Shown here one piece after another: positions 61,262 to 64,000 of a stretch of DNA of 64,000 nt. The stretch is from Engraulis encrasicolus. Taxonomy: Eukaryota > Chordata > Actinopteri > Clupeiformes > Engraulidae. The notes under the pieces were generated by a model that did no database searches, was not told the origin of the DNA, and saw only the letters and a list, made by a program, of their open reading frames with translations. The stretch is taken from positions 14,346,253-14,410,252 of the forward strand of contig NC_085876.1 of the NCBI RefSeq assembly GCF_034702125.1, read 5' to 3'. How positions within the stretch are numbered: the first letter of the stretch is position 1; the number at the start of each line of letters is the position of its first letter. The translations under genes and the position numbers were made by a program.

Positions 61262-61324
61262 AGGGCCGCCAACAGCTTTGGCTGGGCCCAGGACAAAGGC
61301 ATCTGAAAGGTACCCCCCCCCCAC

Positions 61325-61356
<32 letters not shown>

Positions 61357-61632
61357 CCGCCCAGCACATACAATGCAAAGGGGGCCCTACCGTGGCTACT
61401 GTGCCTGCAACCCGGGTTTAGTTCCGGCCCGGGTCATTTGCCGGTCCTTCTATTCCCCGTCTCTCTCTCCCCACTCATTTCCTGTCTCTCTCACTGTACA
61501 ATCATAAATTAAGTCATAAAAGAACACAAAATATATCTTTAAAAAAAAGATGTTAAGAGAGCCCAGTTCTGCCCCCCTCTCCCTGGGCCTGGGACAACTG
61601 ACCCTTTCGCCTGCGCCTCTTGGCTTCCCTGA
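61262..61632. mobile_element. hAT-like repeat (copy 3) interrupted by a SINE
   Basis: The outer parts (61262-61380 and 61551-61632) match 34838-34997 in order: GGCTGGGCCCAGGACAAAGG on the left, CCCTGGGCCTGGGACAACTG and CTTGGCTTCCCTG on the right. The center is a SINE. Confidence 0.7.
61381..61550 (+). mobile_element. tRNA-derived SINE, sibling of 35689-35860
   Basis: It shares GGGCCCTACCGTGGC, the GTTCCGGCCCGGGTCATTTG block, the CCCCACTCATTTCCTGTCTC stretch and an A-rich tail. Part of the A/B-box spacing is deleted. It is nested in the hAT-like repeat. Confidence 0.75.
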
Positions 61633-61649
61633 CTGCCTTCCTTCCTCCT

Positions 61650-64000
61650 TATATTATGACCGCTGCTGCTCACTCCACTGACCTGTAGGAAATGTCTACA
61701 TCATTAAACAGCGTCTGATGGTTGGATTGCATTTGCAATTTATTTGTATGGCTGCCTTCATAGACAATGGCTCTTCTTTTGAACTGACTACACTTCATTC
61801 ATGTGAGTGTGACAGCTGGAATCGAGAGGGCTGTCTCCTTTTAACCTCTACCTATAGTAACATAAATGTAGTAACCTACCCACATTCTGCATGGCCTCTA
61901 TTGCCTTGGGAATTCCAGATAAAATGCACAAGAGACATTATGCACAAAAATGCACGTTATCATGTGGTTTAATGCTATGTACATAGACTATAAGCGATTT
62001 CTGCCTATGACATTTGCCCAATATTTACAGTAGGTAAGCCAATCATTTGTTCCACATAGACTTATTGAGAAACATGTAACCCACTCCTAATAAAAACAAA
62101 AAACAAAAAGGTTAAGTATGCGTAAATGTGGGTAAATGCGTAAATATAGCCAACCGCAGCAGCAGCCCTTCACGAGCCCATAGCAGCCATTTTATAGTGG
62201 CGAATACACCTGTTGTATCAGATTCTGATTGGGCAAACGAGTTTGCCTTCATTTCATTACAACACCTGTGGTTCCCTAAAGCATGCAAACCGTGACAGAC
62301 AAAAGAAAGACGCATATATCACACTCCGGTCTTTCATAAATAAACTCAGTATGAATGAGCAGATCATGCTCTACGAGACTACAACAACCAGCACTTACCG
62401 TGTATGTGTTCAGTGGTGAACAACATGAGGGACAAGCTGTCCAACAAGATCAAATTGTGTTTTGATTAGCTGAAAGCTGCGCCAATTAATCAGCTGTTTT
62501 AGTGAACAGCTGAAACAAATGTGTTATTACTACAAATTAATTCTGAAGCCAGTTTGCCCAACGACGTCTTACATCTAAGACAGTAGCTGGACAGCTGGAC
62601 AGACAGTAGCTATTCTTACCAGGAGATTATGCTGGACATGGATTCCGTTTTTACTTCTCCAGGGAGACACTGAAGACAAGTGACAGGGGATTAAAAACAG
62701 CAAGAGGGAACACTTACATGCAAATGCAGGTTAGTTTGTTCTTTAAATTCCACCAAACTTCAGTTCAGTAGACTAGGTGTCTACAAGTTGGGTTTTTGGG
62801 AGATGTTTTTCATTATACCGGTAGTAGAATGTTATGTTTCTCTCAAGATTCCATGCGTTAAATCGGGCGCGTAATTACGCGCATAATAGACTAGATACAA
62901 CTGGCCTGTAGAGCTCTAGATAGCAATAGAGCTATCCCTTACTTTCTTGTGGATTGTCTAGTGAACATCACTTTTTTGAAGTTGTGCTTCATGATGTTTT
63001 ACCATTACATGAAAAGCAACATAATTGGAGACATAAGACTGGTCTGGGAAACTTGTACAGAATAGCTTTGGAGTTTGAAAACATACGCATCTTACATATC
63101 CATGCGAACCTTTTTTATCAGGACAGAAACGTAGTGGTCTACACCCCACCATACGTGCTGCGTAAAAGAAGCGGGCTACTAGCTTTACCACAGAGGGGGG
63201 CACAGCACAGACGCAACATAAAAGTTGCCTGGACTCCACAAACTGCCCATCAATGCATTGGTACTCCTCGGTTTGTATTGTTGTTAGGCTGTGCCCTCAA
63301 GTCGCTATGAACCGAGTATTTGAGGTGATGTTATGTTTACTGCTTAATGCACAGAGCACAACACTGATAGACATGAGTTAAGCCACTATGGAGCCTACGT
63401 GGTCAACCAACCACAAGCAGTTATATAATAATGAGTGGCCGATAGGTCAGTATACATCTCATTACACTGTGCTTAAATGAATTATGTCGGTTAAGTCTGT
63501 TTTGGTCTGATATCTTGGTGATAACTATCAAGGTTAAAGGGGATCGATCCGCTGTGATATCCAGGACAAATGGTCCAGGTCCACTTTTAATCGATCATTT
63601 AAGGTTGATGTCTCGCGGAGGCATTGTGATCTATTCTTGTCTCAGGGCGGGGCTTGATCCATACTTTTTTCTGTTTTGCTAAGTTTCCCTCTCTTGTGCT
63701 CCCCAGCTTGTCAGATCGCATTTGCTGACATCAAGGCAGTCCCTGTGTCCTGAGAGGGTCCAAACGAGATCGACTAGGCAGCGTTCTCGCTGGCTGGAAT
63801 TAGCTGTAACGGTTCAATCCAATAGTACCCCAAAAACACTCGCCACACAGGACCGGGAGAAGCAGGCGCGTCAGTAATTTGTGCGACGAGGGACAGAGCA
63901 AGCAGAGATTTGAAGATTGGGAGACAGAGGGGGATGGCAGAGCAGCTGTGAGGCTGAAACGAAGACCCTGTTTTTTCCTCCAGGATACTTTACGAAGCAT
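61650..64000. other. Intergenic end of the window
   Basis: No gene can be supported. An open frame at 62954-63310 (118 codons) lacks a recognisable domain and splice context. The last ~350 bp (63650-64000) are richer in GC and purines and could be the 5' region of a gene beyond the window, but nothing proves it. Confidence 0.4.

Noticed and set aside
62954..63310. 118-codon open frame near the window end
   Set aside because: No domain, no neighbouring exons and no codon-bias contrast that I can see.

Overview
The window looks like nuclear DNA of a ray-finned (teleost) fish. The genes are intron-rich with GT/AG introns and vertebrate-type proteins. Between and inside them lie long dinucleotide microsatellites, Tc1/mariner and hAT elements, TTAA-flanked MITEs and tRNA-derived SINEs. 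The genus cannot be fixed from sequence alone.

Gene layout, left to right. (1) 506-1700 (+): last two coding exons and 3' end of a gene I cannot name. (2) 5631-11212 (-): NAXE (NAD(P)HX epimerase / AIBP), six coding exons, 281 aa. (3) 12394-18017 (+): SF3B4, a U2 snRNP SF3b subunit, six exons; it is divergent from NAXE. (4) 19140-21521 (-): MRPL24, five coding exons, 216 aa, convergent with SF3B4. (5) 23514-29744 (+): PRCC, seven exons, 448 aa, head-to-head with MRPL24. (6) 37187-48665 (+): myelin basic protein (MBP), six coding exons for a 137-aa basic protein and a ~1.7 kb 3' UTR. The remaining ~13.6 kb (50.4-64 kb) has no gene I can support and is mostly repeats. NAXE, SF3B4, MRPL24 and PRCC match a human 1q21-q23 gene neighbourhood; MBP lies elsewhere (18q) in human, so its adjacency here is a fish-type arrangement.

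Mobile DNA makes up much of the rest. Many insertions can be bounded exactly by their target-site duplications. They include a nearly complete Tc1-like element (2236-3846) nested in a hAT-like MITE, and a three-layer nest in an SF3B4 intron (13.1-15.1 kb). A 1,084-bp element at 52892-53975 has TAC/GTA ends, a 6-bp duplication and a remnant integrase-type ORF. Large palindromes lie at 55.9-57.7 kb and 59.9-60.7 kb.

Two observations deserve most attention. First, a 59-nt exon-like segment in MBP (45030-45088) would shift the frame; the shifted frame stays open through the next two exons and 241 nt past the normal stop, giving a very different 148-residue C-terminus. Second, about a dozen copies of a hairpin motif, CTGANGA-A-[stem-loop]-(C)GAAA(C/T)GTT, occur in otherwise unrelated inverted-repeat elements. 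The stems differ between copies but stay paired, and the flanks resemble half of a hammerhead ribozyme core.
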